From Hellea balneolensis DSM 19091 (GTDB taxonomy: Bacteria > Pseudomonadota > Alphaproteobacteria > Caulobacterales > Maricaulaceae): a DNA stretch of 64,000 bases. A program made the position numbers and the translations under genes. The DNA lies in NCBI RefSeq assembly GCF_000428525.1, contig NZ_AUAC01000002.1, positions 124,001-188,000 of the forward strand, read 5' to 3'. The notes beneath the pieces were generated by a model. The model was not told the origin of the DNA, did not search any database, and worked only from the letters and a program-made list of their open reading frames with translations. Position 1 is the stretch's first letter. Each line of letters opens with the position of its first letter. Of the stretch, positions 18,603 through 28,044 are shown piece after piece.

Positions 18603-19985
18603 ATGAAATATGACGTTTTAATTGTCGAAGATGAAGATGATATCCGCGAGATGATTGGCGGTATCTTGCAAGATGAAGGATATGAAACACGACTTGCAGC
18701 AACAAGTGAAGAAGCTTTGGCGGAAGTAAAATTTCGCAAACCCTCCCTGATCATTCTCGACGTTTGGCTGAAAGGAAGTTCAATGGATGGCATTGAGCTC
18801 TTAGATAAATTCAAGTCAACGCACACAGAGCTTCCGGTTATAATTATAAGTGGACATGGCACCGTTGAAACTGCTGTCTCAGCTATTCGCAAGGGGGCAT
18901 ATGATTATATCGTTAAACCTTTTAAGGCAGATAAGCTTTTAGTGACCGCAAGCCGCGCCCTTGAAAATGCCAGGTTGCGCCGCGAAAACGCTGAGCTAAA
19001 AGGCAAAGCGCCTTCTGATACAGAACTTGTCGGCACGTCTCCTCAAATTATACAGCTAAGGCAAAAAATTACCAAAATTGCAGCCACCAATAGCCGCGTA
19101 TTGATTTCAGGCCCTTCAGGTTCGGGTAAAGAACTGATAGCGAGAATGTTGCATGGACATTCTTCACGTTCAAAAGGTCCTTTCAAAGCTGTAAATGCGG
19201 CATCTATGGTACCAGAGCGCGTTGAAGAGGAGCTTTTTGGCGCTGAAGATGATGAGGGTCATGCCACGACAGTCGGCTTATTGGAACGGGCCCATAACGG
19301 GACGCTTTATCTGGATGAAGTCGCTGACATGCCCATGGAAACACAAGGGAAGCTATTACGGCTCTTGGTTGAACAGCGCTTCAGGCGCTTGGGCGGCAAG
19401 GATGATGTTCAGGTTGATGTTCGCGTTATAACCTCGAGCTCACGCGACCTTGCTCAAGATGTGGAGCATGGCCGCTTCAGGGAAGATTTGTATCACCGCT
19501 TAAATGTCATGCCGTTAGACGCGACACCCTTAAGCGAAAGGCGCGAGGATATTCCGGCTCTTGTTGAACATTTTATTGCGCAGCTCGCATCATCTACAGG
19601 ATTACCGTCACGGCAAATTGGAGAAGATGCAATGGCAGCCTTACAAGCTCATGATTGGCCCGGTAACGTAAGGCAACTTAGAAATAATGTTGAACGGCTT
19701 TTAATTTTAGCAACTGGAGAGCCATCACAGCCCATTACGCTGGCGACATTACCGCCGGAAGTTTCCGTCGTGAGAACATCGCAAGGCGCAAATGAAAATG
19801 AGAAAATTATTGCCATGCCGCTCAGAGACGCGCGTGAACATTTTGAACGTGAATATCTACAGGCTCAAATAGACAGATTTGGAGGCAATATCTCCCGTAC
19901 GGCTAGCTTTGTCGGAATGGAGCGTTCGGCCTTGCATCGAAAACTCAAATCTCTAGGATTAGGCGCAAATGGCCGTGATGTTTAA
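18603..19985 (+). CDS. ntrX: NtrX response regulator
   Basis: A 460-residue response regulator. The receiver is at the N-terminus (IVEDEDDIREMIGG, phosphoacceptor in LIILDVWLKGSSMDG, Lys in YIVKPF). The AAA+ domain has Walker A GPSGSGKE and Walker B GTLYLDEV. A Fis-type HTH at the C-terminus contains GGNISRTASFVGMERSALHR. The stretch after EELFG reads AEDDEGHATTVGLLERA, with no GAFTGA, as reported for several alphaproteobacterial NtrX proteins, so it probably acts without sigma-54. It follows ntrY by 4 bases. Confidence 0.94.
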   Translation: MKYDVLIVEDEDDIREMIGGILQDEGYETRLAATSEEALAEVKFRKPSLIILDVWLKGSSMDGIELLDKFKSTHTELPVIIISGHGTVETAVSAIRKGAYDYIVKPFKADKLLVTASRALENARLRRENAELKGKAPSDTELVGTSPQIIQLRQKITKIAATNSRVLISGPSGSGKELIARMLHGHSSRSKGPFKAVNAASMVPERVEEELFGAEDDEGHATTVGLLERAHNGTLYLDEVADMPMETQGKLLRLLVEQRFRRLGGKDDVQVDVRVITSSSRDLAQDVEHGRFREDLYHRLNVMPLDATPLSERREDIPALVEHFIAQLASSTGLPSRQIGEDAMAALQAHDWPGNVRQLRNNVERLLILATGEPSQPITLATLPPEVSVVRTSQGANENEKIIAMPLRDAREHFEREYLQAQIDRFGGNISRTASFVGMERSALHRKLKSLGLGANGRDV

Positions 19986-20012
19986 TCACCGCTAGAGCGA
20001 GGGTTTAGATAG

Positions 20013-21386
20013 ATGAGAGTTATCATATGCGGCGCGGGGCGCGTGGGCTATGGCCTCGCAGCTCGGTTGGCGGCAGAGAACAACACAGTCACCGTTGTTG
20101 ATTTATCGCCCGAACTTATTCGCCAAATCACCACTGATCTCGATGTCCGCGGCGTTGTCGGTCACGGTTCTCATCCTGAAGTCTTAAAACGAGCAGGCGT
20201 CGAAAGTGCCGATATGGTTATCGCTGTAACTTATTCTGACGAAGTAAATATGATAGCTTGCCAGGTGGCTCATTCCTTGTTTGATGTTCCGACCAAAGTC
20301 GCAAGGGTGAGGGCGCAAAGCTATTTAGAAAATGAGTATAATGATCTCTATAGCCGCGAGAACATGCCAATCGATATAATCATTTCGCCTGAAATTGAAA
20401 TCGGGCGCGCCATTCTGCGCCGTTTAAACACTCCAGGGGCTTTCAACGTCGTTAGCTTTGGTGAGGGTCGCCTTCAATTATTAGGCGTAAAAATCAATGA
20501 AGATTGTCCAATCGTTGACACACCGATAAAACAAATTTCAGATCTGTTCCCCAGTCTACATTCTGCCATAGTTGGGATTAAACGGGGAGATGAAATATTC
20601 GCGCCATTGTCTGATGATCCTTTAAATGTCGGCGACGAGACTTACTTTATTACGCAATCTGCTCATTCTACGCGGCTTTTAGAAATTCTTGGCGCCAGAG
20701 ACGATAAAGCTCGGCATGTTGTGATCATTGGCGGCGGAAATATCGGCTCATTCGTGGCGAAAGAGCTAGAATCTATTTCTGGAATGCGGGTGCGCATTAT
20801 TGAAAGAAATAAAGAACAGGCAGAAATCGCAGCAGAAACTTTAAAGCGGACTGTGATCTTAAATGGCGATGCCATGGATGCAAGCATTCAAGAAGAAGCG
20901 GGCGTTGCTAATGCTGAGATGGTTATTTGTCTGACCAATGATGATAAAACTAATATTCTTTCGGCTGTATTAGCCAAAAAACTCGGGGCTAGTCATACGA
21001 TTAGCCTTATCAATGAAGTTTCCATGCAGGACATGCAGTCTGAATTAGGGATTGATATGATTATTGACCCTCGTGCCAGTACAATTTCCTCGATATTACG
21101 ACATGTTAGGCGCGGGCGAATTTTGGATGTATATTCCCTAGAGCAAGGACGTGCAGAGGTTATGGAAGGCGCCGTTTTGGAAACATCACCGTTAGCCGGA
21201 AAAACCCTGCAAGAGGCAGGAATTATTGATGGCGTTTCAATCGGCGCAATTTTGCGTGAGGCCAGCGTTTTATTCCCAACCCCCGATACAATTGTCAAAG
21301 CAGGCGACCATGTTGTTCTATTTGCTGAAAAATCTGCGATGAAGGGTATTGAACAAATGTTCCGCGTCAGCTCGGATTATTTCTAG
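20013..21386 (+). CDS. trkA: Trk system potassium uptake regulatory protein TrkA
   Basis: A 457-residue peripheral membrane protein made of two RCK units. The first begins MRVIICGAGRVGYGLAARLA and the second VIIGGGNIGSFVAKEL near residue 233; both are NAD(H)-binding Rossmann folds. Each is followed by an RCK-C domain, the second ending DHVVLFAEKSAMKGIEQMF. It gates the TrkH channel encoded next. In Alphaproteobacteria trkA often lies between ntrX and hfq, as here. Confidence 0.95.
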   Translation: MRVIICGAGRVGYGLAARLAAENNTVTVVDLSPELIRQITTDLDVRGVVGHGSHPEVLKRAGVESADMVIAVTYSDEVNMIACQVAHSLFDVPTKVARVRAQSYLENEYNDLYSRENMPIDIIISPEIEIGRAILRRLNTPGAFNVVSFGEGRLQLLGVKINEDCPIVDTPIKQISDLFPSLHSAIVGIKRGDEIFAPLSDDPLNVGDETYFITQSAHSTRLLEILGARDDKARHVVIIGGGNIGSFVAKELESISGMRVRIIERNKEQAEIAAETLKRTVILNGDAMDASIQEEAGVANAEMVICLTNDDKTNILSAVLAKKLGASHTISLINEVSMQDMQSELGIDMIIDPRASTISSILRHVRRGRILDVYSLEQGRAEVMEGAVLETSPLAGKTLQEAGIIDGVSIGAILREASVLFPTPDTIVKAGDHVVLFAEKSAMKGIEQMFRVSSDYF

Positions 21387-21394
21387 GCCGCTTA

Positions 21395-22834
21395 ATGGCT
21401 ATTACGCGGATAATTTTATGGTTGGGGAACACATTTGTTCTCTGTGCAATGCTATTGGCAGTAACAGCCCTTTTCGCTGCGATAATGCTCGAAGCCTTAC
21501 CCGCAGTTCACTTCGCTGCGATCGCTGCAGCTGTTGGAATATTAGGGGTTTTACTGATAGCAACCACTTTTAACACGCCCGCAAGAGAGACAAATGCGGA
21601 TGCCCTTATTTTCCTTTTATCGTTTTGGATTACTGTTCCAGGTATCGCTGCACTGCCATATCTTTCATTGGGAGTGTCAGAAAGTTTAAGCTCCGCTTAT
21701 TTTGAAGCAGCTTCGGCCTTTACAACGACGGGTGCCAGCGCTTTAGACGTCGATGATTTGCCAAGAGCTTTATTATTTTGGCGAGCTCTCTTACAGGGTT
21801 TTGGTGGTGTTTGCGTTGCCACATTCGCCGTGGTAATTTTGGCGGCCTTAAATCTTGCGGGCACGGGCATTCACCGATCTTTACTTTTTACGCTTAAGAA
21901 AGGCGAGCTCTTTGAGAGGCTCATTGGTATTGGTAGGGTTATAGCCGGTATTTACATCTTTTTGGCCTGCATCTGCTTTATAGCTATGGTCATAACTGGA
22001 ACTCCTACTTTCGAAGCCCTAACGCTTTCACTCAGTGCCATCAGCACAGGTGGGTTGACGCCGCGTAGCGGAGCGCTTGCAAATTATGTGGGACCCATCA
22101 GCGCTGTTGTGTTGGGAATTTTCTGTATGCTCGGCGCTATGAATATTGCCATAATCTGGGATGTTCTGAGATTGAGGCGTTTGCGCAACATCACTATTTT
22201 ACTAGGAAATTATGAGCATCGGGGTCTTTTTGTTATCATCGGTCTGCTGTGTTTATTTGGTATTATTTATGTAGGGGCCTCTCATGCTTTCACTGTTATT
22301 GTTGAGAGCATATATTTCGTCAGTACGGCGGGGTTTGATTATAATGTGATTGGGTTGGAAATGTTGCCGCCAGTCGTCTTGATCGCCGTGGCCCTGATTG
22401 GCGGCTCAGCTTTGTCCACAGCTGGCGGGGTAAAAATTATTCGTATGCTCCTGCTTTTCAGGCATCTGGCCACGGATATGAGCCGCTTGACCCATCCGTC
22501 GCGGGTTGTTCCTGTTTCATTTAAAGGTCAACATATTCCTGACAGGGCTTTCCTGTCGATCTGGATGTATTTTTTCGGATATACCTTAGTCTTCGGGCTA
22601 GGGGTACTAGCTCTCGGCGCAACAGGGCTTGTTTTTGAGGATGCTGTGGTGACGGGGGCTGCGTCTTTGAGTAATATGGGACCTTTATTATCCTATGTAT
22701 TGCCGGAAAGCAGCGTGACTTACGCGCAATTTACAGACGTGCAGAAACTTGTCTCAGCCATATTCATGTTGATTGGCCGTGTTGAGGTTCTGGCCGTCCT
22801 TATTTTGTTCACGCCGTCCTTTTGGAGACAATAA
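21395..22834 (+). CDS. trkH: Trk potassium uptake channel TrkH
   Basis: A 479-residue integral membrane protein with about ten to twelve hydrophobic segments and four imperfect selectivity-filter repeats: SAFTTTGASAL, LSAISTGGLTPRSGAL, FVSTAGFDYNV and GAASLSNMGPLL. It forms the K+ pathway with TrkA. It starts 8 bases after trkA and is certainly in the same transcript. Confidence 0.93.
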   Translation: MAITRIILWLGNTFVLCAMLLAVTALFAAIMLEALPAVHFAAIAAAVGILGVLLIATTFNTPARETNADALIFLLSFWITVPGIAALPYLSLGVSESLSSAYFEAASAFTTTGASALDVDDLPRALLFWRALLQGFGGVCVATFAVVILAALNLAGTGIHRSLLFTLKKGELFERLIGIGRVIAGIYIFLACICFIAMVITGTPTFEALTLSLSAISTGGLTPRSGALANYVGPISAVVLGIFCMLGAMNIAIIWDVLRLRRLRNITILLGNYEHRGLFVIIGLLCLFGIIYVGASHAFTVIVESIYFVSTAGFDYNVIGLEMLPPVVLIAVALIGGSALSTAGGVKIIRMLLLFRHLATDMSRLTHPSRVVPVSFKGQHIPDRAFLSIWMYFFGYTLVFGLGVLALGATGLVFEDAVVTGAASLSNMGPLLSYVLPESSVTYAQFTDVQKLVSAIFMLIGRVEVLAVLILFTPSFWRQ

Positions 22835-22888
22835 AGTGTCAGCCTAGGTTAATACTGCTAAATCTAGTCTTTTCTATGATTTATGCAC

Positions 22889-22917
22889 TTGCACGAAGGC
22901 CCAAGCCCTATCTATGT
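22889..22917 (+). promoter_or_regulatory. Possible sigma-70 promoter before hfq
   Basis: TTGCAC at 22889-22894 and CTATGT at 22912-22917 are separated by 17 bases, in the 139-base gap between trkH and hfq. The -35 is good and the -10 is weak. It would give an mRNA leader of about 50 bases before hfq. Confidence 0.3.
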
Positions 22918-22973
22918 AAGCGTGTGGTTGTGACCAACGAGTCGCGTAAAAGTACTATAAAAGGACGAATACA

Positions 22974-23219
22974 ATGCCTGCTGATAAAAAACAAAACCTC
23001 CAAGATACATTCCTCAATTCTGTACGGAAAACGAAAACACCGCTCACTATTTTTCTCGTCAACGGCGTAAAGCTTCAAGGTGTCGTGACATGGTTTGATA
23101 ATTTTTGCGTTCTTCTGCGCCGCGACGGCCAGATTCAACTTGTTTACAAGCACGCAATTTCAACAATTATGCCTTCAGGACCTGTTTCAATGTTTGATGC
23201 GGAAAAAGATGAAGATTAA
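22974..23219 (+). CDS. hfq: RNA chaperone Hfq
   Basis: An 81-residue Sm-like protein. Sm1 motif: [20 protein letters not shown] with a conserved [11 protein letters not shown]. Sm2 motif: [11 protein letters not shown], containing the Y-K-H signature of the proximal RNA-binding face. It pairs small RNAs with mRNAs. AAGGAC lies 7 bases before the ATG. The neighbour hflX follows after 6 bases, the usual hfq-hflX order. Confidence 0.97.
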   Translation: MPADKKQNLQDTFLNSVRKTKTPLTIFLVNGVKLQGVVTWFDNFCVLLRRDGQIQLVYKHAISTIMPSGPVSMFDAEKDED

Positions 23220-23225
23220 ACGTCT

Positions 23226-24539
23226 ATGATTAAACGAGACACGCCCGTAGAAAAAGCGCTTGTCCTCCACCCCCGTTTTCCCAATGTACGGGCCAGTGAT
23301 GCTGATTATGATCTGGAAGAGGCCGTTGGCCTAGCAGAGGCGCTTGGCGTGGAAACCATGGCCTCGCGTATTATACCAATACGTGACCTTAAAGTGTCTA
23401 ATTTTTTCGGCTCAGGACAAATTGAAGACATTGGGGCTGAACTTAAAGCGCATGAGGCCAGCGTTGTAATTGTTAACGGGGTGCTGTCTCCGGTCCAGCA
23501 ACGTAACCTCGAACGGATATGGAAAGCCAAAGTCATCGATAGGACCGGCTTGATACTCGAAATTTTCGGGCTTAGAGCAGCAACCAAAGAAGGTAAGCTT
23601 CAAGTCGAGCTTGCACGACAAGGTTATGAGCGCTCACGGCTTGTACGCACATGGACTCACTTGGAACGTCAACGAGGCGGAACTGGCGGCCTCGCAGGGC
23701 CCGGCGAAACTCAGATTGAGAGTGACCGACGTGTTTTAAATGATAAAATGACCAAGCTTAAAAGAGAGCTTGAACAAGTTCGGCGCACACGAGGATTGCA
23801 GCGTCAAAAGCGCAAACGTGCGCCGGAACGTGTTGTCGCACTTGTCGGTTACACCAATGCCGGAAAGTCAACGCTATTTAATCTTCTCACGGAAGGGGGC
23901 GTGTTTGCAAAAGACATGCTCTTTGCGACACTCGATACAACGCACCGTATTTTGACGCTTCCGAGCGGGCAATCCGCCGTATTGTCAGATACGGTAGGAT
24001 TTATTTCCGATCTTCCCACAGATCTCATTACGGCTTTCAGAGCGACACTTGAAGAAGTCAAAGAGGCGGATTTACTTATCCATGTTAGAGATATATCCGA
24101 TCCTCTCACGGAACGCCGCCGCGAGGAGGTAATGCAGGTTCTGGATCAGATAAATGCCGGTCCCGAACATAATCAAGACATTATTGAAGTTTGGAACAAG
24201 GTTGATCTGCTCGGCGATGTCCAATTAGACTCTATTTCAGAACGTTCTGAAGCATCACAAGAGTTAGAAGATATGATTCCCGCTTATCCTGTGAGCTGCC
24301 ATAAGAAAACCGGCTTAGATGTATTGCAAAGCGGGATCGAAGCCATGCTGACTAAAAGTGATGAGATTATAAGCGTAGAAATCCCGCCCCAAAAATATGA
24401 CGTGCGGGCTTGGCTTCACAAAAACGGTTATGTGATTAGCGAAAAAACCCGCCGTAACGGAAATTGTGAAATGGATGTGCGCTTATCAGAATCCGATGCA
24501 GGGAAACTTAGAGCCAGACATAGCGAGCTCGTGACTTAG
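23226..24539 (+). CDS. hflX: GTPase HflX
   Basis: A 437-residue ribosome-associated GTPase that splits stalled 70S ribosomes. The N-terminal HflX domain includes GSGQIEDIG and QVELARQGYERSRLVR, then GGLAGPGETQIESDRR. The G domain starts near 200 with G1 GYTNAGKST, G3 DTVGF and G4 NKVD. The 3' end overlaps the convergent mazG by 4 bases. Confidence 0.95.
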   Translation: MIKRDTPVEKALVLHPRFPNVRASDADYDLEEAVGLAEALGVETMASRIIPIRDLKVSNFFGSGQIEDIGAELKAHEASVVIVNGVLSPVQQRNLERIWKAKVIDRTGLILEIFGLRAATKEGKLQVELARQGYERSRLVRTWTHLERQRGGTGGLAGPGETQIESDRRVLNDKMTKLKRELEQVRRTRGLQRQKRKRAPERVVALVGYTNAGKSTLFNLLTEGGVFAKDMLFATLDTTHRILTLPSGQSAVLSDTVGFISDLPTDLITAFRATLEEVKEADLLIHVRDISDPLTERRREEVMQVLDQINAGPEHNQDIIEVWNKVDLLGDVQLDSISERSEASQELEDMIPAYPVSCHKKTGLDVLQSGIEAMLTKSDEIISVEIPPQKYDVRAWLHKNGYVISEKTRRNGNCEMDVRLSESDAGKLRARHSELVT

Positions 24540-25327
24540 ACCTTTTTCGCGGCTTGCCAGAGCGTTTCCATCTCGTCTAATGACATATCATTGACGTTTT
24601 TCTGATGCGCCTTTGCTTCCGTTTCAATAAATTTAAAGCGCATTGTAAATTTCGAATTTGTCCGGCGCAAAGCAAGCTCAGGGTCCACATCAAGTTTGCG
24701 GGCGAGGTTTGTGACGGCAAATAATAAATCGCCAATTTCATCCTCAATAGCATCGTGATCTTTTGACATGGCAGCGTCGGCAACTTCTTGGGATTCTTCA
24801 ATTATTTTATCTATGACGCCGTCAAGATTAGGCCAGTCAAAGCCAACACGGGCAGCTCTTTTTTGTAGTTTGGCGGCGCGCATCAATTCAGGTAGGGCAA
24901 GCGGAACATCATCAAGTATGCTGGAATGCCCTTTGGCATCTCGCTCAGCCGCTTTGGTGTCTTCCCAGGAAACAGTTTGTTCTTGCGCTGTACGATCATC
25001 GGTAAATTCAAAGACATGGGGGTGGCGGTCAACCATCTTGCGCGTCAGGTCATCGCAAACATCATCAAAGTCAAAATCTGCGACCTCACTCGAAATCTTT
25101 GTTTGGAATATGACTTGGAATAACAAATCACCAAGTTCTTCACGTAATGACACCATATCCTTGCGGTCAATAGCCTCGGAGACTTCGTAGGCTTCCTCAA
25201 TCGTGTAAGGCGCTATTGTTTCAAATGTCTGTTCAGCATCCCAAGGACAGCCCACACGCAGCTTATCCATAAGCGTTTTTAAGCGTTCAATTGGGGTTGT
25301 GCCCAAGAATGTAATGTCCGTCGTCAC
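24536..25327 (-). CDS. mazG: Nucleoside triphosphate pyrophosphohydrolase MazG
   Basis: A 263-residue protein with two MazG domains. Each carries the EExxE..D metal-binding pattern: REELGDLLFQVIFQ near residue 63 and the later EDEIGDLLFAVTNL near 197. WDAEQTFETIAPYTIEEAYE is the typical N-terminal signature. It hydrolyses NTPs to NMPs and may limit (p)ppGpp or oxidised nucleotides. The start is GTG at 25327, overlapping the ccmD stop as GTGA, so it is coupled to the ccm genes. Confidence 0.93.
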   Translation of the reverse strand: MTTDITFLGTTPIERLKTLMDKLRVGCPWDAEQTFETIAPYTIEEAYEVSEAIDRKDMVSLREELGDLLFQVIFQTKISSEVADFDFDDVCDDLTRKMVDRHPHVFEFTDDRTAQEQTVSWEDTKAAERDAKGHSSILDDVPLALPELMRAAKLQKRAARVGFDWPNLDGVIDKIIEESQEVADAAMSKDHDAIEDEIGDLLFAVTNLARKLDVDPELALRRTNSKFTMRFKFIETEAKAHQKNVNDMSLDEMETLWQAAKKV

Positions 25328-25431
25328 TGCTTAGGACTCCGAAGAGCGTGGATAACCAACCCACCTAATACTAGCGCACTAACGCCATAACATGCCCATA
25401 TATAGATAGCATTTTTCCCAAAATCGAGCAT
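25324..25431 (-). CDS. ccmD: Heme exporter protein CcmD
   Basis: A 35-residue ORF beginning MLDFGKNAIYIWACYG, with one hydrophobic segment (about residues 8-28) and a short basic tail HALRSPKQ. The YIWxxYG pattern and position directly after ccmC identify it as CcmD, the small membrane subunit that helps CcmABC release holo-CcmE. The ATG overlaps the ccmC stop (TAATG), and its stop overlaps the mazG GTG. Confidence 0.88.
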   Translation of the reverse strand: MLDFGKNAIYIWACYGVSALVLGGLVIHALRSPKQ

Positions 25432-26171
25432 TAGAAAGTCTCTATCGTGGCTTGAGCTGCGGGCGCTTTTTGATCCCTTGCTTTTCGGCTTCTAATAATA
25501 TCGGCTTCAATACCCCGTAATGAAAGCCACCCAAATAAAAAGCTATAAGCCGCGACCATCATCATGAGAGGCCAGAGAATTTCAGGCGGCATTCCAGGCG
25601 CTCCTGGGGTCGAGAGACTTGCAGGCTGATGTAAGGTGTTCCACCAATCCACAGAGAACTTAATAATAGGAATATTTATGAAGCCAACCATGGCCAGAAT
25701 TGCGGCAAGTCGGGCTGCCTTTTTCCGCTCGGGAATAACTGACCAGATCGCCAGATAGCTAACATAAATAAAAAATAAAATCAGAACAGATGTCATGCGG
25801 CCATCCCATTGCCACCAAGTTCCCCAAGCGGGTTTCCCCCAAAGACTGCCTGTGATTAGCGCTAAAAATGTAAAAGCCGCGCCGGGCACAGCAAAGCTTT
25901 TTGCGGCGCTATCCGCCAAAGGGTGACGCCAAATGAAGCTTACAACACTGGCGATTGTCAGAGCCGTATACGCCATCATAGCACACCATGCAGCAGGGAC
26001 GTGGACATACATCATGCGAACCGCTTGGCCATGCTCTATGGCTGGAGGGCTTTTAATAAGGGCCAAATAAAGTCCCCATATCATCGTAAGGATTGTAAGA
26101 GCGCCAAAAACAGGTGTTGCTATTTTTGAAAACTTCAAAAACCGAATAGGATTTGCGAGATAATTTATCAT
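25431..26171 (-). CDS. ccmC: Heme transporter permease CcmC
   Basis: A 246-residue protein with six hydrophobic segments and the tryptophan-rich periplasmic heme-handling motif WGTWWQWDGRMTS (about 117-129). MYVHVPAAWCAMM and the His of WWNTLHQPAS supply the conserved heme-ligand histidines. It hands heme to CcmE during System I cytochrome c maturation. It lies 3 bases downstream of ccmB. Confidence 0.94.
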   Translation of the reverse strand: MINYLANPIRFLKFSKIATPVFGALTILTMIWGLYLALIKSPPAIEHGQAVRMMYVHVPAAWCAMMAYTALTIASVVSFIWRHPLADSAAKSFAVPGAAFTFLALITGSLWGKPAWGTWWQWDGRMTSVLILFFIYVSYLAIWSVIPERKKAARLAAILAMVGFINIPIIKFSVDWWNTLHQPASLSTPGAPGMPPEILWPLMMMVAAYSFLFGWLSLRGIEADIIRSRKARDQKAPAAQATIETF

Positions 26172-26174
26172 GTC

Positions 26175-26834
26175 CTATTCCAAATGAGCATTAAGCGCTG
26201 CAGCGGCTGCTGGAAGTCCTACAGCAATCGCGATTAAACTTAAACCAACAACTATGCGAAATTCTACCGCAGCAAAGCCGGAACTTTTATATCCTGCTAT
26301 AGCTTCAAGACCAAATATAAGTACGGGTATCAAGAAAGGTGTCGTAATCAGCACAATCAAGAAACCGCCTCCGCGGCGGCCCGCTAAAATAGCGCTGGAT
26401 AAGACCCCATAAGCAGCTAAGGCAGGTGTGGATAAAGCTAATGAGGCGAAGGTGGCTGTGACCACATTGGGAGCCATATCAAAGACAAGAGCCGCGAGCG
26501 GTGCAGCAAGCAGCAATGGCAAAATAGACACAAGACTAAAGCTTATGGCCTTCGCTGCGCATAGGCTAACAAAACTAGCATCTGAAATTTTGTATTGCGC
26601 TAAGTTTCCGTCTGAAAAGTCTTCTTGGAAAATGGCCAGAAATGACAGCATAGCCGAAAATATAACGGCAAGCCAAATGAGAGCCGGGGCGAGGGGGCGC
26701 ATAATATCAAGCGAGCCTCCTAAGGCAATTGCGCTGAGGGCTATAAAAACAGCGAAAAAAAACACGCCGTAGAGCCAAGCGCCTCCTGACCTCAGCGCTA
26801 ATCGGACATCACGCCTGACAATTGCCGAAATCAT
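26175..26834 (-). CDS. ccmB: Heme exporter permease CcmB
   Basis: A 219-residue membrane protein with six hydrophobic segments. It begins MISAIVRRDVRLALRSGGAW and has the cytoplasmic segment QEDFSDGNLAQYKISD found in CcmB proteins. It is the transmembrane partner of the CcmA ATPase. The start overlaps the ccmA stop by 4 bases. Confidence 0.92.
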   Translation of the reverse strand: MISAIVRRDVRLALRSGGAWLYGVFFFAVFIALSAIALGGSLDIMRPLAPALIWLAVIFSAMLSFLAIFQEDFSDGNLAQYKISDASFVSLCAAKAISFSLVSILPLLLAAPLAALVFDMAPNVVTATFASLALSTPALAAYGVLSSAILAGRRGGGFLIVLITTPFLIPVLIFGLEAIAGYKSSGFAAVEFRIVVGLSLIAIAVGLPAAAAALNAHLE

Positions 26835-27472
26835 GCTGCTGCTCTCAAGACAAGTTTGCGTGTATGGGCGCTAAGCTTTCGGGTTGTATCGTGCGAGGCA
26901 ATAACGGCGATTCCTCCGCGCTCTGCATGTCGGCTGATAAGCTCATCAATGAGCTGTGCGCCCGTTTTATCCATTGCCGCTGCAGGTTCATCCATTATCC
27001 ATATTGGTTTTTGGCTAATAATGAGCTTTGCAAGAGCGAGGCGGCGGTTTTGACCCGCTGACAGATCCCGCGTTGTTATTTTGGTAAAATCGGCTAAGCC
27101 GACAAAGTTCAAGGCTTCAGACACTAAATGTTTTGAATTATAAATATTCGCCCAAAATCCTAGATCTTCCTCAGTCAATAATGCCGCTTTCGCGTAGCTC
27201 TTATGAGGTTGATAAGCAATTATCCTTGAGGCTTGAACAGCTTTTCCATTTTCGTTCCAACTTACAGTTCCGTGATCCGGGCGTCTCAAACCCGACAGAG
27301 CTTCGAGTAATGTCGTCTTCCCAATTCCATTATCACCCTGAGTCCAGAGAACGTCGCCCGATGTGAGTTTAAAAGACAATTCTTCAATAAGAGATCTATC
27401 GCCTCTCGATAGTGCAAGAGACTCTGTTTCAAGCTGAACCTGATGTGTCATATGCGGGAAGAGGGACTTCAT
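26831..27472 (-). CDS. ccmA: Heme exporter ATP-binding protein CcmA
   Basis: A 213-residue ABC ATPase. Walker A GDNGIGKTT, signature LSAGQNRRLALAKL, and Walker B IWIMDEPAAAMD. It is a short, single-domain subunit and powers release of holo-CcmE from the CcmABCD complex. The start at 27472 is uncertain: an internal ATG at 27451 is equally plausible and neither has a strong ribosome-binding site. It is divergent from ccmE with a 94-base gap. Confidence 0.92.
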   Translation of the reverse strand: MKSLFPHMTHQVQLETESLALSRGDRSLIEELSFKLTSGDVLWTQGDNGIGKTTLLEALSGLRRPDHGTVSWNENGKAVQASRIIAYQPHKSYAKAALLTEEDLGFWANIYNSKHLVSEALNFVGLADFTKITTRDLSAGQNRRLALAKLIISQKPIWIMDEPAAAMDKTGAQLIDELISRHAERGGIAVIASHDTTRKLSAHTRKLVLRAAA

Positions 27473-27510
27473 TTCACTTATTTATCCTGTAACTGCGACA
27501 GCGTTATGCC

Positions 27511-27540
27511 TTGCACATTGACGCCTGTCACCCATATTAC
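27511..27540 (+). promoter_or_regulatory. Possible promoter for ccmE
   Basis: TTGCAC (27511-27516) and TATTAC (27535-27540) are 18 bases apart, 26 bases before the ccmE start in the gap shared with divergent ccmA. Confidence 0.35.
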
Positions 27541-27566
27541 ATTGCGACAGATCAAACGGAATTTTT

Positions 27567-28001
27567 ATGACGCCTCCACATCAAAGACGCCGTATCGGCC
27601 TTATCATTATATTTGGAAGCCTGCTCGCGATAGGAACGGCGTTACTCTTATCTGCGCTGAAAGAGAATACTCAATTTTTTTATAATCCTAGTGACGTGGT
27701 CGCTGAAGGATTTGTGCCGGACTCGACTACATTCAGAATCGGAGGGCTAGTTCAGGAGGGCACTGTAACCAAAGACGGAGCATTGAAAACTCAATTTCAG
27801 ATAAAAGATTTTGAACGCGATATGCGTAAACCTATGACGGTCAGTTATACGGGAGTATTGCCTGATTTGTTTCGAGAGGGGCAGGGTGTTGTCATTACAG
27901 GGTTTTTATCATCTCCCACATCTTTTGAGGCTGAAGAGGTTTTAGCTAAGCATGATGAAAATTATAAACCCGACATCAATTATGAATCAGAAAAAAGCTA
28001 A
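27567..28001 (+). CDS. ccmE: Cytochrome c maturation heme chaperone CcmE
   Basis: A 144-residue protein with an N-terminal membrane anchor (about residues 10-29) and a periplasmic beta-barrel domain. The segment VLAKHDENY near residue 130 contains the His that binds heme covalently and the Tyr that contributes to the site. It receives heme from CcmC and passes it to CcmF, which is not in this window. Confidence 0.95.
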   Translation: MTPPHQRRRIGLIIIFGSLLAIGTALLLSALKENTQFFYNPSDVVAEGFVPDSTTFRIGGLVQEGTVTKDGALKTQFQIKDFERDMRKPMTVSYTGVLPDLFREGQGVVITGFLSSPTSFEAEEVLAKHDENYKPDINYESEKS

Positions 28002-28044
28002 TCGGCGCTTTTGAATTAAATCGTTACCTTAGAATTTAGACGTT

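Noticed and set aside
18338-18892. Minus-strand open frame spanning the ntrY/ntrX junction
   Set aside because: Covers two conserved genes on the other strand and has no start site context.
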